Shown here in pieces: positions 23,199 through 35,173 of a stretch of 64,000 nt of DNA; positions within the stretch are counted from its first letter, which is position 1, and each line of letters opens with the position of its first letter. The notes beneath the pieces are model-generated. The model made no database searches. It saw only the letters and a program-made list of their open reading frames with translations, and was not told the origin of the DNA. The DNA lies in assembly GCA_001599755.1 (NCBI GenBank), contig BCHX01000001.1, positions 186,001 to 250,000 of the forward strand, in the 5' to 3' direction. The position numbers and the translations under genes are program-made. Source of the DNA: Gliomastix tumulicola. Taxonomy: Eukaryota > Ascomycota > Sordariomycetes > Hypocreales > Bionectriaceae.

Positions 23199-26100
23199 AT
23201 GTTCCAGCCCGAACCTGCGCCCTTCGCCTCAGTTTACGAAAACCTCCCAACATCGCCCTTCTCGCTCCCGACGCAGCAATCGTCACTCGATGCTCCACCA
23301 GGAAGACGGACTCCTCCGCTGGACCCGACGCTGTTTGACTTTGGCTATCGTGTTGCTGCCGCTGTAGGTGGTGGAGGCGGCGCATTTGGACCAGGCCTCG
23401 GGGTTGGCTCTGCACCCGGACCCGGAGCTCGCACCGGCCCTAGCCTGGGAGTGCTTGGACCTGGATCGGCATCGTCTGAGTCTGCAAGAGACGCGGACGC
23501 GGACGCGGACGCAGGAGAGCGCGACGGAAGAGCACTTTCGGGGTTGACAGGAGACGCAGCTGGAGTTGGAGCTGTTCCCGCCCAGTGCTGCAGGATATCT
23601 GGCCCGGTTCTCCAACCAGCAGCCACACCTCGCGCGACGCCGTCGACGAAAACGGCCGCCGTGACGGGGCCCCGAGAGATTGCTCCCACCACCACCACCA
23701 CTCGAAACACCGCCTCGACACTGGCCGCACAGACGTGCAGCTTCTGCTCGGCGCCCTCTCCCTCTTCTTCATCCGCACTCAGCTGCAGCGACAGCGCTGC
23801 GAGCTACGCCAGCTACACCACCGACACGGCTCTTTCTGCTTCACCGACTCCATCCTGCGCTGCTGCATTGCCCTATCCGCAGGCCGTCTCCGACCGCCAG
23901 CACCATCATCAGCCCCAGTCGCGAAACCAGCCACGTATCCGACGGCGGGAATCCCAGAGCGCCTTGGCCACAATGGACGGTCAGGACAAGCAGGACCACA
24001 GCGTGGCCGCGCAACAGGCCGCCGCCAAAGACTACCAGCCTGAATACAGCGTACGTCTGCACCCACTGAAGTTCCCATTTTCGCAGGCCCCCATTCCAGC
24101 ACAGGCAGGCCGGGTGAAGATCCAATACTCGGGATATATTTAGAGGCTGATGGATGCAATTTCAACAAACTAGGTTCCGATGGTCGGCGATCTGACACCC
24201 AGCAGTGCCATTACACAAGAGTACGCCAAAGCCGATCCCGTCTACGTCGAGAAAACAATAGTCAGTACCACCGCCGCTCACTCAATCAATCAATCCCTGG
24301 GGCGCTCTGCGCATCCTTTCCCCAGGGCCTTTCCTGAGGACCTTTCCCCGAGGGCCTTTTCCCCTGCTCCCCCCTCCTCCCATCGGCCCCTCGTCTTCCG
24401 CCAGCAAATTGATGCGACGGAGATGACGGGCTGGCCCGCCGTCACATCGTCCGTGGAGCTGTATCATACCAGAACTTGCGCTGACGTCTTTGTGCCAACC
24501 CCTCTGGACAGAACCTTCCTCAGCAGTTTTCCCATTACCGCCCTATCCGAGGAGATGGAAACTGCGGGTGGAGAGGTGAGTGAACCAGACCCTGTTTTCC
24601 TCCTCGCAGCGCTTTTGCAGCGTCGTCCCCCTCTGCTGCCCTCTGCCCTCTGCCCTTTGCCCTGTGTCCTTATCAACCCCTGTCGACGAAAGAACACCCC
24701 GTTCCCTCGGCCACAGCACGCTAGCAGGGCAGAAACGCCAACGCATACATGTCGTCGAACCAGTGGCACACCGAGACTTTCCAATCCTGTGCCTGGATGA
24801 CATGCCACGCTGCCATGTATGCTTGCAATCCCTGCCACTAGCAGCTGCCGGCATCGCACCAGCCCCGCACCTGTCCCTTGCGGAGGAGGTACAACTGGCT
24901 TCTGTCTACTGGTTCATGCTCGCACTTGTCCTGCAGAGCCCGCCGCCGGTGCTGCGCGCTACCATCTGCTCTCCAGTTGCTCGCCTGGGTTTCCCCTCTC
25001 CTGGTGGCCCTGCTCTGGGGGTGAAGGATGGAGTCTGGGCAGATGCGGAGCGGAGCATGCCGCGCGGTGCGGCGTGATGGCTGTCCGGATCTTTTGCTTC
25101 TTCACTCGGTTGCATTCCGCTGCCTTTTCTTCACACCTCCGAGCCCTGTACCTCTGCAATTGGACATGTTCCCTCGGTGGCGCTCCAGACTAACAATGTT
25201 TCCACACAGCCATCGGTTACTCGTACTTCGAGAAGCTCGTCGCAGGCGGCAGTCGCGCCGTGATCGACGGCGAAGTTGCTCGGCTCAATGACTTCAACAA
25301 CAAGTGCCTCGCCTCTCATGGAGGCTTTGGCTACTGGGAGGACTTCGCCGAGGCATTCATCAACCTACTTCAAGAGGTTGCTGACGCCGTGGCAGTCGAC
25401 CAGAATGGCGCGCAGTTCCTCGTCCACCAGCGATGGAACGACGAGGAGCTCAACAATCACATCATCTACTACCTGCGTATGCTCGCCTCGACGCACCTCA
25501 AGATGAACGTCGCGACCTACGACCCCTTTGTCGCGGATAGCGGAGGCATCGGCCCTTATTGCTCTGCCAACATTGAGGCCGTCAACAAGGAGATTGAGCA
25601 CGTGGGAGTGTCTGCCCTGGTGAACATCCTCCTCAAGCCTGTCAACTTCGCCCTCCAGGTCGCCTATCTGGATTTGTCGCCAGGAACTGCACCCAACATC
25701 TACCGCTTCCCGGAAGAGGCGAACAGCCAAGACGATGGGGCTTTCGCCGGCGTCATCTACACGCTATTCCGGCCAACCCATTACGACATCCTCTACCAAA
25801 CGCCGCCGGCTCCGGCCCAGGCACAGGCACAGGCACCAGCAGAGTACCCCATTCAGGTTCACAGGGTCGCTTTCAACGACGGGCCGGAGATCTCCAGCAC
25901 ACCTGCTGGTATGCCTGACTTCAGCGCCGCGGAATTCGAGGCGCTGTCCATGATTCCAGGCTTCGGGGCTTCAGCCATGTCCCCTTCCGTCGGCGACGTG
26001 TTCTCGCCACAGCCTCAAGGTCCGTGGACGCCGTATCCCGATGCCTTTAGTCCTGCAGCCTCGTCGCCCCATGCCATGACTGAGCCAACGCCTTCCGCCA

Positions 26101-26453
26101 TGGCAGCAGCGCCGTCGCCAGAAGCATCCTCGATGCAACCAATCGAAATCCACCAGCCTACCCCGAGATCCGGGCTCGGAGCGGTACCTCTGATAGGGCC
26201 CATACCGAGCCCTCTGATGAGGGCGATGGCCCAATCTGCGGGACCTAATTGCACCATCCGATTCAGTCCCTTGCAGCTGCAGTACGACGGTTCAGGGTTC
26301 CCCGACTCTGCCTTCCATGTTACCACGAACACTTTCAAGAACAGTGTGTGGAACCGAGCGCATTTTGGGAACCCCGATTTCCACCCGGAGGAATGGTCGC
26401 CCGAGGATGAGAATGTCGATGGGCGGCTGGCGTCGCGAAAGAAGTCTAGATGA
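23199..26453 (+). CDS. Otubain-type ubiquitin thioesterase (peptidase C65) with long disordered N-terminus
   Basis: Exons are 23199-24050, 24174-24260, 24512-24575 and 25210-26453, giving 748 residues. Residues 1-270 are low complexity (Ser, Pro, Ala, Gly). The catalytic domain starts at DYQPEYSVPMVGDL, followed by ITQEYAKADPVYVEKTI. The 64-nt third exon encodes the OTU active-site loop HYRPIRGDGNCGWR, with Asp328 and catalytic Cys331. The next exon resumes with AIGYSYFEKL and carries the catalytic His525 and Asp527 in RPTHYDILY. The order and spacing match human OTUB1. Residues 535-748 are a Pro/Ala-rich tail ending in NRAHFGNPDFHPEEW, often seen in fungal otubains. It is predicted to cleave ubiquitin chains. 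Two introns are unusually long (251 and 634 bp). The start ATG is the first in frame after a C/T-rich leader. Confidence 0.9.
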
Positions 26454-29400
26454 GGCGTTTCGTGCGCCGGCCGCCACACGCTCAAATACTCGGCGTGAGA
26501 CTGCAGAGACGTGTGTCTGAGGACTCATAGGGCTCTCTCTATTGACGTCCAGACACGCAGACTCGGGTCTCTGAGACAGAATAATGGCCACGGAAGCATC
26601 TCAGTGGCAAAGCGACGGTGGAAGATCGTGCCGGCGTGGGCGACCGCCAGTCCCAAAGGTGGGAACCTCCCTGCCAGGCCTCCCATCGCTTTTCTCGGTC
26701 GTTACCGTCTATTTCCTCTAACCACATTCTTTTATCTTATGCTCATGACTGCAACGACTGACGGCAGCTCTTTTGTTGGCGGAAGCTGGGTGTTTTTACG
26801 GCAGGCAAACTCCTTTCAAAGCCTTTATGTTTTTTTTTCCTCGGTTCTTTACGGGCTTATGATCCGAAGACGTTACGATCGACGGGTATCAGGGATGTTA
26901 CCATTTCATTATGACTTATCAGAGAAAACGAGCGACGTGGGCGACTCTTGATGGGTGGCATTGTTCTGCACCTTGCTGAGCATCTAGGGCAGGCGACAGG
27001 CACAGGCGTTTCTGTAGCCTACTAGTCCCTGGGGTTTGGGCTTTTTATCGAGGTTTAGTAGCTGCTGGCCTATCAATGCTCTCGCCACGGGCGCATAATA
27101 CCATGACTATGACTATGACATCGACACTTGCTCAAAGCCTTGGCCCATGACATGTGGTGTACAGTCAATTCAGCGCGCGTGTTGGGACCAAAATAGGCAT
27201 GCACTGGAGAGAATCGTGAGGGAGGTGTTCGAGCCCCAGCCGGTTCTCGGGGCGGACCGCTCCCTAGTGCTCTTTGCTCGTCTCTGCAGCCCCTTGCGCT
27301 CGCTCCTCCCTTCCCTCTTTGACACCCCGGCCAGCCCCGAAACGAGCACACTCACTCGAGCAATCGTTCGTTCCTTTTATCCCCGGCTGCCTCTCGCCGC
27401 GACGAGTTCCTACGGCCCTTTTCGTTCATTCGTCACACTATGGGACAAGGGGGCAATAGCATTTACTTCTCGGACTCCACAGCATGGCCTGCCGCATGCG
27501 TGGAGGACAGGGGAGGGAAAAGGAAAGAAAAAAACGTGGTGCAATGCTATCGGCTGACCCAGGGGCCTTGGCAACGCGTGCGTGCTTTGCGCTCGGGCCC
27601 CTTGCTTTGTTCGAGTTTGGGGCGTTGTAGTGGTGGTGGGGAGGCAGTATGGAAAAGACGAGGAAAACATTTTGGTGTGGTTGCAGTGAATGTGTGTCTG
27701 CGGCACGGAGTGTTGGTGGTGGTGGTGGTGGTCAGTTGATGGGAGAAGGGGGAAGGGGAAAGGGAGGGCGTGTTGTGAGGAGGCATCGATGCTGGGCAGT
27801 GACTGAGATCTTTTACTCCTAGTTCAGGCTGTTGGTTGTGCCAAGTTGACAGCACTTACGTAGAGCTTAGTCTGAGCTCCAAGCCGCGAGATTTGTCCAC
27901 TATTCTTCCGTCTACCTTACACGTACTGTAGTCACAGCTGGGGGGGTAAACGTCCCAAGGTGGATGTGTGACAAGAACACTCCATGTCAGAAGCTTGTGT
28001 GACGCCCCCATCCATCAGACACCCTCACGAACGCCCCCCTTCCCCTCGGTCATGCCCCCTTCGAAGAAGACGGATCGCTCGATGATTCCGGTTCCGTACG
28101 CATTTATAATGCATCTGTTCTTGTTGAGCAATGACAAGTATGTGTGTGTGTGGCCTGTGGGATGCAGGTGTCAAGGGCGGCAGGATGGGAGGGATGGATG
28201 GGATGTGGGCTGGGCCCATGTACAATGACGAAAAACGGCATGAGGACGCGTCCTCGTGACTTGCCTTGTCTCTTTTTCCCTTCGTAAGCAGCAGTAGGAT
28301 TAACTCGATGTGGAATAAATTACACCGTAGTCGTGATGTGTGAGAGACTTGCGACGAGCGAGATACGTGAGCACAGCGCAGGGGAATGAACTCAGTCAGG
28401 GTGACAGCCCTGCTGGAGGCAAAAGCCACGGTTTCCTGCTCAATCCACTCTCGTCAGTGGGGGGAGGCGAAGAGGGAGGCAACGGGTCAAAGCCGCTTCG
28501 CCCGATATCGCTCACAGTTCGACAATCAGAAGGTGTGCAGGCAACACACCGCCTCGTAGAGTGGCCAGCCAAGCTGAAGAAGAAAACGAGAAAGAAAAAA
28601 AAAGATGGGGGGGAGGGATGAAGAGAGAGAGACCTGCTTGCCCGTCCACTTGTTGCCGTTTGCAGGCAGCCCGCTGTGATATCCGCGGGTGGTCCATGGA
28701 TATCAGAAATAACTCCCCGTGGCTTGCCCCCCCTCCCCCCTCGGACCCCTGACCGTTTTTACTTGCCTAGCTCGGATGGCCCATGGCCCCTTGCTCCTGT
28801 TTGCTTCCCGGTTCCACGCCAACGGAGCCGCTTTTGGCGACTTCGGGCGACAAGGGTCCTTGTTGGACACCGATCGTCGCTGTTGAGAGGGAATGAGAGT
28901 GAGGGGATGTCATGTCGTACGCAAGTGTCGGGACAATTCGGGGCTAGAAGTGTCAAGTACAGTGATCACCATGACCTCGTTGATCTACCGCTTGGTGACT
29001 TGGAAGTCGGACATCTCCCGTCACTCTATTCGGAGGCAAAAAAAAAAAAAAAGAGCCCATGTCTGCCCAGGCAATAAATCAGAAAGAAAAAGAAGAAGAA
29101 AAAAAGGATGATCAAGCACAGGCAGGGGAACAAGGAAGCTGCTGGCGGAGGGTAGCCAGTAGGAAAGGATTCCGCACGGCGGGTGGATGAAGTGCATGCA
29201 TGGGCAGATGGGGGCATGGCACTGCGTGCGGGTTTTTGTTGGGCATGCCACGCTGCATGTGGTTGAGTGCAACGCACACACACACACACACACATACGAA
29301 TAGCTCGGGATGAGAGAAGAAAGGGGGAAAGGGAGGGGGGGGAAGAAAATTCTTCGTGCGCGGGGCCCGTTGTATTGCCTCTTTGTGTGGCTTTTTCATG

Positions 29401-30591
29401 CGTTGAAGGGGGTGGACATGAGGAAGTGAGTGAGTGGGGGGGGATGCTGTCAAGAAGGCGAGAGCCGTGTGATTCGTCTTGGAGGCAGGATGATGTGGCG
29501 GGAGAGGATGAGAGTACATGGACAGGGCAGGGCAGGGCAGGGCTGTCGTTGTTGATGTTGGCTGTGAATGCGGTCTTCTCCGTCTAATGGTACCCGTTGG
29601 CTCGGACAAGTTCGGCCTCGAGTAAGAGGTTCTTTAGTCAGTACTACTACCTTGGTTATTACTACCTTGGTTATTAATGTAGCATTGCAGATTGACCGAC
29701 TTTACTGGTCTGACAGCCGTCCTGTTTCCAATGTCCAAGAGAGAGCCACATGCAGCCGTCGTCTGTTATCACACGGGCCTCCACTGATGTCCCTTAGAGC
29801 GTGGATACCACAGGGATGTCAGTTGTGCAGGGCTGCTGCTGCAGCTGCTAGCTAATTAATTAATTCAACCACTACGGGTGATGTGAATGGAATGGATGGA
29901 TGGCGATGTGATGAGATGCGAGTCGTGTCCGCCCGAGTCCCTTTCCAGTTGCTGCTGTTCTTGGGCTTCCCCCACTATCAAAGTACAGACACTTCACGCT
30001 TGTTAGCGATGGCGCGCCAAACGCAAGTCCTCGATACTCCGCCTTTTCAGCGGGCTTAGGCTGGTTCCAGTTGCCCCTCCATCTTTTGCCTCCAACTGTT
30101 GGTTCGACAGCAAAAAAAAAAAAGAAGAAAAAAAGCCACCCCCTGCCCTTGTCTGCTTCTTTGTCTCGACTCCTCCAGATCAGCCACCCAGCCAGCGTCG
30201 TCACCTGTGCCCTTCGTCCATCTGGGCTGCTGCTGGCACTTCTCTCCTAAGCAGGAAAAGGGAATCCCCGCTCTCGATGCGCCCTCGCGGATGCACAGGC
30301 TGCATTCGGACTTTGGAGGAGGGGCATGGATGGATGTGAAGTGCTGCAAATCGCCGTCACATCACCCACGCACACGCACATACCTACTACTTACCTGACT
30401 GGACTGCGCACGAACCTCTCCTGACCTACCTTAGGTAGGCGCTGCAGGCGTGCTCCATCCAGAGCAGCCTTCTCCTTCTGCCGCTGCTGCTGTTGGCTTG
30501 TTGTGGTTGCCTTCCATGTCTCACCGGGCGTGACTGCTTCCTGCTACTGAGCCTCTGTTTGTTCCCTCGAGTATTAAACAAGATAAAGGCA
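26454..30591. other. Gene-free region between otubain and methyltransferase genes
   Basis: This holds the 3' end of the otubain gene and more than 4 kb without a credible gene. It contains many simple-sequence runs: GGT/TGG repeats at about 27630-27733, A tracts at 29040-29052 and 30111-30134, and G runs near 29330-29340. Open frames on the two strands mirror one another, as expected for GC-rich non-coding DNA. Confidence 0.5.
29275..29294. repeat. (CA)10 microsatellite
   Basis: Ten uninterrupted CA units lie in non-coding DNA and are likely length-variable between strains. Confidence 0.9.
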
Positions 30592-30637
30592 CCTGCCTGC
30601 CTGCCTGCCTGCTTGCTTGCCTGTCTGTCTGTCTATC
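30592..30637. repeat. CCTG/CTGT tetranucleotide repeat
   Basis: The run starts as CTGC units, passes through TTGC, and ends as TGTC units. It sits about 190 bp ahead of a putative leader intron of the LaeA-like methyltransferase gene. Confidence 0.9.
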
Positions 30638-30782
30638 TCAACTGACCTCCAGTCAACAACCACCCTTCTCGACCGATCCTCAACATCCCCCCAAATTCAT
30701 CACTGCATTCCAGTCACGCAAGCCAAGGAACTATCTTCATTCGTCCAGCATCACTTCCCACCGCGCTTCAGCACCATCTACG

Positions 30783-30932
30783 GTAAGGAATAATTCCCAG
30801 ACCACCCGCCAATGCAGGCCAGCCGGCCGCATTCCTGGCAGAATACGTTATCCCCCAGAAAAAAAAAGAAAAAGAGAGTTGATCGCCTGCCGGGGGTGGG
30901 AGGGAAAAAGTCCATCTACTAACGTTATTTAG
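30783..30932 (+). other. Putative 5'-leader intron of the methyltransferase gene
   Basis: A GTAAGG donor at 30783, a CTAAC branch point at 30919-30923 and a TTTAG acceptor ending at 30932 define a 150-bp candidate intron about 420 bp ahead of the ATG at 31357. Branch-to-acceptor spacing is normal for filamentous fungi. The call rests on splice signals only. Confidence 0.4.
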
Positions 30933-31356
30933 TGCCTTGAGCACTATACACGCACATCAGCAGCACGCATACATCACACCACACCACACCATACCACACC
31001 AAAAAGCTTGCTTTCCTTGCGCAAGGGCAACCCCTCCTTTGATTCGCTGTCTGATCTGACCCGGACGGATCTGCACGGTCGAGGGAACTAGAGCCTGCGG
31101 GTAACGCTGCGCTGAGACCGCTGTGCACTGCCCATCCTTTTCTGTAAACGAAACTGCTCCAATCAGCGGGCAGAGGGCACAGTCGAGAGAGACAAAGGAA
31201 CTTCTCTGGCTCCTCGCCAAGGGTGTACAGACGCCCAGAGAGGAAGGATAGCCCGTCTAGTCTCCCCCTCATCCCTCACCCCCCTTGTAAGAAGGTGGTT
31301 TATTATCCGGACGAAACGAGAGAGAGAGAGAGGAGCAGAGAAAAAAAAGGACCATC

Positions 31357-32851
31357 ATGCCTGGTCAACCCTCCACCAGCGAGGAGCATGACCCCAACAG
31401 CAGCAAAGCCGATGCTATTACCACGTCGGCCCACCATCCTCCTCCTCACACCACCCCAGATGACTCAGCTCAGCCACGCAAGCAGCAGCAGCAGCAGCAG
31501 CAGCAGCCCGGAGGAGCAGCAGCTGGCTCTTCCTCCTCTCCCCCTCCTTCTTCTTCTTCGGCCGCTGCTGCTGCTGCACCGGCTGCTCGAGGCAAGGCCG
31601 GCGTGGACAACAGCAGTACCACCACCAACAAGGACAAGGACAACGATGTCGAGGATGCGGCCGAGAGGAGCTCCGACTTTTCATCCATCTCTGAGGACTC
31701 GCTGCCGCCCATCCACGCCTTTGGCTACACGTACCACGGCTCCGGACGCATGATGCTGCCCAACGACGAGGCCGGTGCCAAGCACATGGCCCTCTTCCAC
31801 GAACTCTACAAGCTGTGTCTTAACGGGCGGCTGACGGACTCTAAGTTGAGGATCGAGAGCGACTACGTCGAGAGGAGCAGGGGAGATCTGTCCGCGCACC
31901 GGCGATCTCTGGGAGGTTCTATCTTATCGACGGCCGTGCTGCAACAACAACAGCAGCAGCAGCCGCCGCCGCCGCCGCCACAGGCTGAGACGACATCTAC
32001 ATCTACAGCGTCGGCAGAGGAGGACAAGACGTTCCGCATCCTCGATGTTGGCTCGGGCAATGGGCTCTGGGCCGTCGAGATGGCACGCGCGTTTCCCGAT
32101 GCCGAGGTCCTGGGCGTCGACCTGACGAGCGCCCTCCTACCCAAGGACGTGCCGCCGAACCTCAACTTCGAGATCCTGGATGTCACAGAGCCCTGGGGCC
32201 CGCGGCTCTACGACCTGATTCACTTCCGCAACCCGGTCGGAGGCGGCTTCTCCGACTGGCCAAAGCTGATTGGCGAGGCGTGGGCGCACCTCAAGCCGGG
32301 CGGGCAGATCGAGCTCAGCTCCATGCGGCCCAAGTTCTATGATGTTGAGCCCATGGCAGCCGACGGTGAGACGCCCGAGATCGGATCCGCCTGCCGCCAG
32401 TTCGAGATCGACTTTGGCGCCATGTGTATGGCGCAGGGCATCGACTGGGATCCGTTGTCACGAATAAGCGTCATGCTGACGAGACTTGGGGCTGAGTCCG
32501 TGAGGGAGAGGGGCGACTGGCTGCCTGTGCGGAACTGGGGAGGGGATCCCATCACGCGGAGGAAGGGCGAGCTGGCCGAGCAGATCATCGAGATTGGGCT
32601 CGAGCAGTGGGCGCTCATGCTCTTCAGCCGGTGCGGGTGGAAGGAGGACGACACGAGGGAGCTGCTGGGGAAGGTCAAGGAGGAGGTCAACGACCCCAAG
32701 ACCAGGAGCATGTTTCGACTGTGAGTTGCTGGAGTCTCTTGTCTGTCTGAGTGCGGCGAGTGAGTGATGCTAATGTTTTTGGTTGTGCAGGGTGTTTGTC
32801 ACTGCGAGGAAGCCTGTCCCAGCAGCAGCGCCGGCCGCATCGTCACAGTGA
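31357..32851 (+). CDS. LaeA-like SAM-dependent methyltransferase
   Basis: Exons are 31357-32720 and 32791-32851, giving 474 residues. The first 115 residues are disordered and include a Gln8 run (43-50) and Ser/Ala runs. The conserved block FGYTYHGSGRMMLPNDEAGAKH (about 122-143) is the usual lead-in of fungal LaeA/UMTA-type proteins. SAM motif I, ILDVGSGNGLWAVEMA, is at 228-243, with the acidic strand-2 end VLGVDL after it. Motif III-like LKPGGQIELSS follows. The tail exon adds VFVTARKPV, a typical C-terminal strand. A Gln7-Pro6 insertion (196-208) separates the lead-in from motif I. Family members are putative regulators of secondary metabolism and development, but most have no proven substrate. 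It converges on an MFS transporter, with no synthase nearby. It is not close enough to be called LaeA itself. Confidence 0.88.
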
Positions 32852-33428
32852 ACAGCGTCTATAACTTAACTACGATTCGACTCTACGATGGAAGCAATTA
32901 CCGATGCATTCCTAGTCTGTTCCCTGCCCTTCACCACAGGAGCCGGGCTCCCAGCAGCAGGGATGGACACGAACACACACGAACACACAAATATGACATA
33001 GCAACGCGAGGCAGTACAGTGCCGTCGCAGCATACATTTTCAAAAGGTGCAGCCGGAGACGAGTCCAGGCGCTCTCTCTCTTTACAGGCATCGGCTTTAT
33101 AGGGGAAGCGAGGTGTACCGGAGGGGGTTCCTGGGGGGTCCTTGGGGGTGGCCGTTTTGTTGTTCTCTTTCTCTGTTTAGGTGTTTTTATATCGAGCGAG
33201 AATGCATGGTGCAAACCACGGCTTTTGTGACGGTTTATGTTTTCAGTCTTTTGTCTTCTGGTGATGAGTGGCCGAGTATGGATGGTACGGTTATGGGGGC
33301 TGGTTTATGATGGTCATTACTGCGTTGAGTCATTCTATCGTCGTGTACACTCTTTTTTTTTTCACGTTTCACGTGTATGCAGAACAGGCACGGAATTCCC
33401 AACCCCGTCTATCTCATCATCATCATTG
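32852..33428. other. Convergent 3' intergenic region
   Basis: This 577-bp spacer lies between the methyltransferase (+) and the MFS transporter (-) and shows no coding signal. Confidence 0.5.
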
Positions 33429-35173
33429 TCACGCCCCTCCTGTTTGTGCTTTTGTGTTCGGAGGTCGGATGGCAAAGGCCGTGATGACGGCCAGCAAGGC
33501 CACGCCGCCGAGGACGAGATACGGCAGGCCCTCGAGCTCGCCGCCCAGCTCCAGGCCCTTGGTCAGCAGCCAGCCCAGGCCAAAGGCAGCAACGACGTCC
33601 ATGATACCCTCGAGAGTGGCGAGGGCCGTGTTGAGCGTGGCGAGCATGTGCGGCTCGACGAGGGCGGTGACGAGGGCGCGCGCCTGCGCCGAGTAGCCCA
33701 GGCTCATGCCATACACGACCTGCGAGGCGACCATTGTGCCCCCGTCGGGCGCGAGTCCGAAGAGCAGGCAGCCGATGCAGAGGAGCGTGGCCGACGCGCG
33801 GAGGAGGTACAGATCCCGGCGGAAGGGGTCGGAGACGCCGCAGCAGCGTGCCATGAGGTGGGTGGCGAGGGGCAGACCCGCGAGGAGGAGGATGACGGAG
33901 GTGACGCGGGAGACGGTGACGACGTAGGTGGCCCGCGTCCAGGACCAGGCGAAGCGGGCGGTCATGTACTGCAGGCCGTAGACGACCATGCCGACGAGGA
34001 AGGGGTGGTGGAGGGCGGCGAGGAGGGCGAGGGCGGTGATGCGGTGGGAGGAGAGGGTGAAGGCGTAGACGCGGTGGGCGTCGCGGCGGAGGGCGGTCCA
34101 GGCGGAGGAGACGAGGTTGTTGCTGTCTATTGTCTTGATGGGTGCTTCTTCTTCGTCGTCGTTGTCTTCGTCCTGTTGTTGGTCAGGGGTTGAGGTGTCT
34201 TGTGGATGGAGGAGGACGGCACTGGTCTCCGGCAGGAGAAAGGACGTCGCGGTGCCGACCCAGCAGACCGCGAAGCCGATCCAGAGCGGCAGCCACGGCG
34301 TATACGTCATCAGCCAGCCGGCGAGAGGCGTGAGTGTCGCGCTGAGGATCAGCGCCAGCGCCATGAGCAGGTAGAAGACGGACGCACGCTCGGCCACGGG
34401 CGTGACGTCGGCGAGCATCGTCCAGATCATGGCCGTGACCATCGTGGGCCCGCCGCCGACGAGCAGGAAGAGGCCCGCGGGCGCCATGAGCCAGACGGAG
34501 AAGACGTCGGGCAGGGCGAGGACGACGATGTTGGCGGTCAGCATGAGGGTGACGCCGAGGATGGCGAGGCGGATCACGAGGCGGCGGCCGTAGGTGTCTG
34601 CTATGCGGCCGTAGGGGACCTGGACGAGGATGGCTGTGACATCTGTTAGCATCTAGTTTCCCGCCGCTGAGGAGGACAAGTTGGAGAGAGACGGGGAAAC
34701 ACACGGATGAGCAGCTGCGGGATCGAGGTCAGCGACTTGACGGCCGCCATCATCTTCTGCACCTCCGGGTCCTTGCACCGCCTGTCCAAGTCGTCACCCT
34801 CACCGCTGCTGAACGACGCCAGACGGTGGTCCGGGTAGTGCATGCGGCATATGATGTCCTCGAGGATCTCCTGGGACGGCGGCTCCATCAGGAAGACGGC
34901 CAGGTCGACGATGAAGATGAAGAGCGCGCAGAGCAGCGTGACCTTGTAGCGGAAGGCCCTGCTGGGGAGGGGCCCGTTCGGTGAAGCATCAGCAGCATCT
35001 GTATCAGTGTCGGGGCCAGTGGCCAGGAGGGGCGTTTGCTCGGAGGTCGTGGTCGTGGTCGTGGCTGTCGAGGTTATGTCGATGGCGGCGGATGGCGTTA
35101 TCGCGGCGGCTTCAGAGGGCCAGGTCGGTCGTAGGAGCGACTCGCGCTCGTGGTCGTCTCGGCTGGTTGTCAT
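33429..35173 (-). CDS. MFS transporter (DHA1-like)
   Basis: Exons are 35173-34705 and 34642-33429, giving 560 residues. A hydrophilic N-terminus of about 75 residues, with a Thr run, precedes TM1 (YKVTLLCALFIFIVDLAVFL). A loop of about 60 residues lies between TM1 and TM2. The intron joins LLI to HVTAILVQVPYGRIADTYGRR, which restores the loop 2-3 motif G-R-x-A-D-x-x-G-R-R shared by major facilitators. The segment GGGPTMVTAMIWTMLADVTPVAERASVFYLL is typical of the fungal drug/metabolite efflux subgroup. An acidic central loop (DQQQDEDNDDEEE) separates the two six-helix halves. Substrate is unknown. It lies tail-to-tail with the LaeA-like methyltransferase, which may be coincidental. Confidence 0.9.

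Noticed and set aside
27200..27260. tRNA-like T-arm sequence (GTTCGAGCCCC...)
   Set aside because: No matching acceptor stem or anticodon arm could be formed around it.
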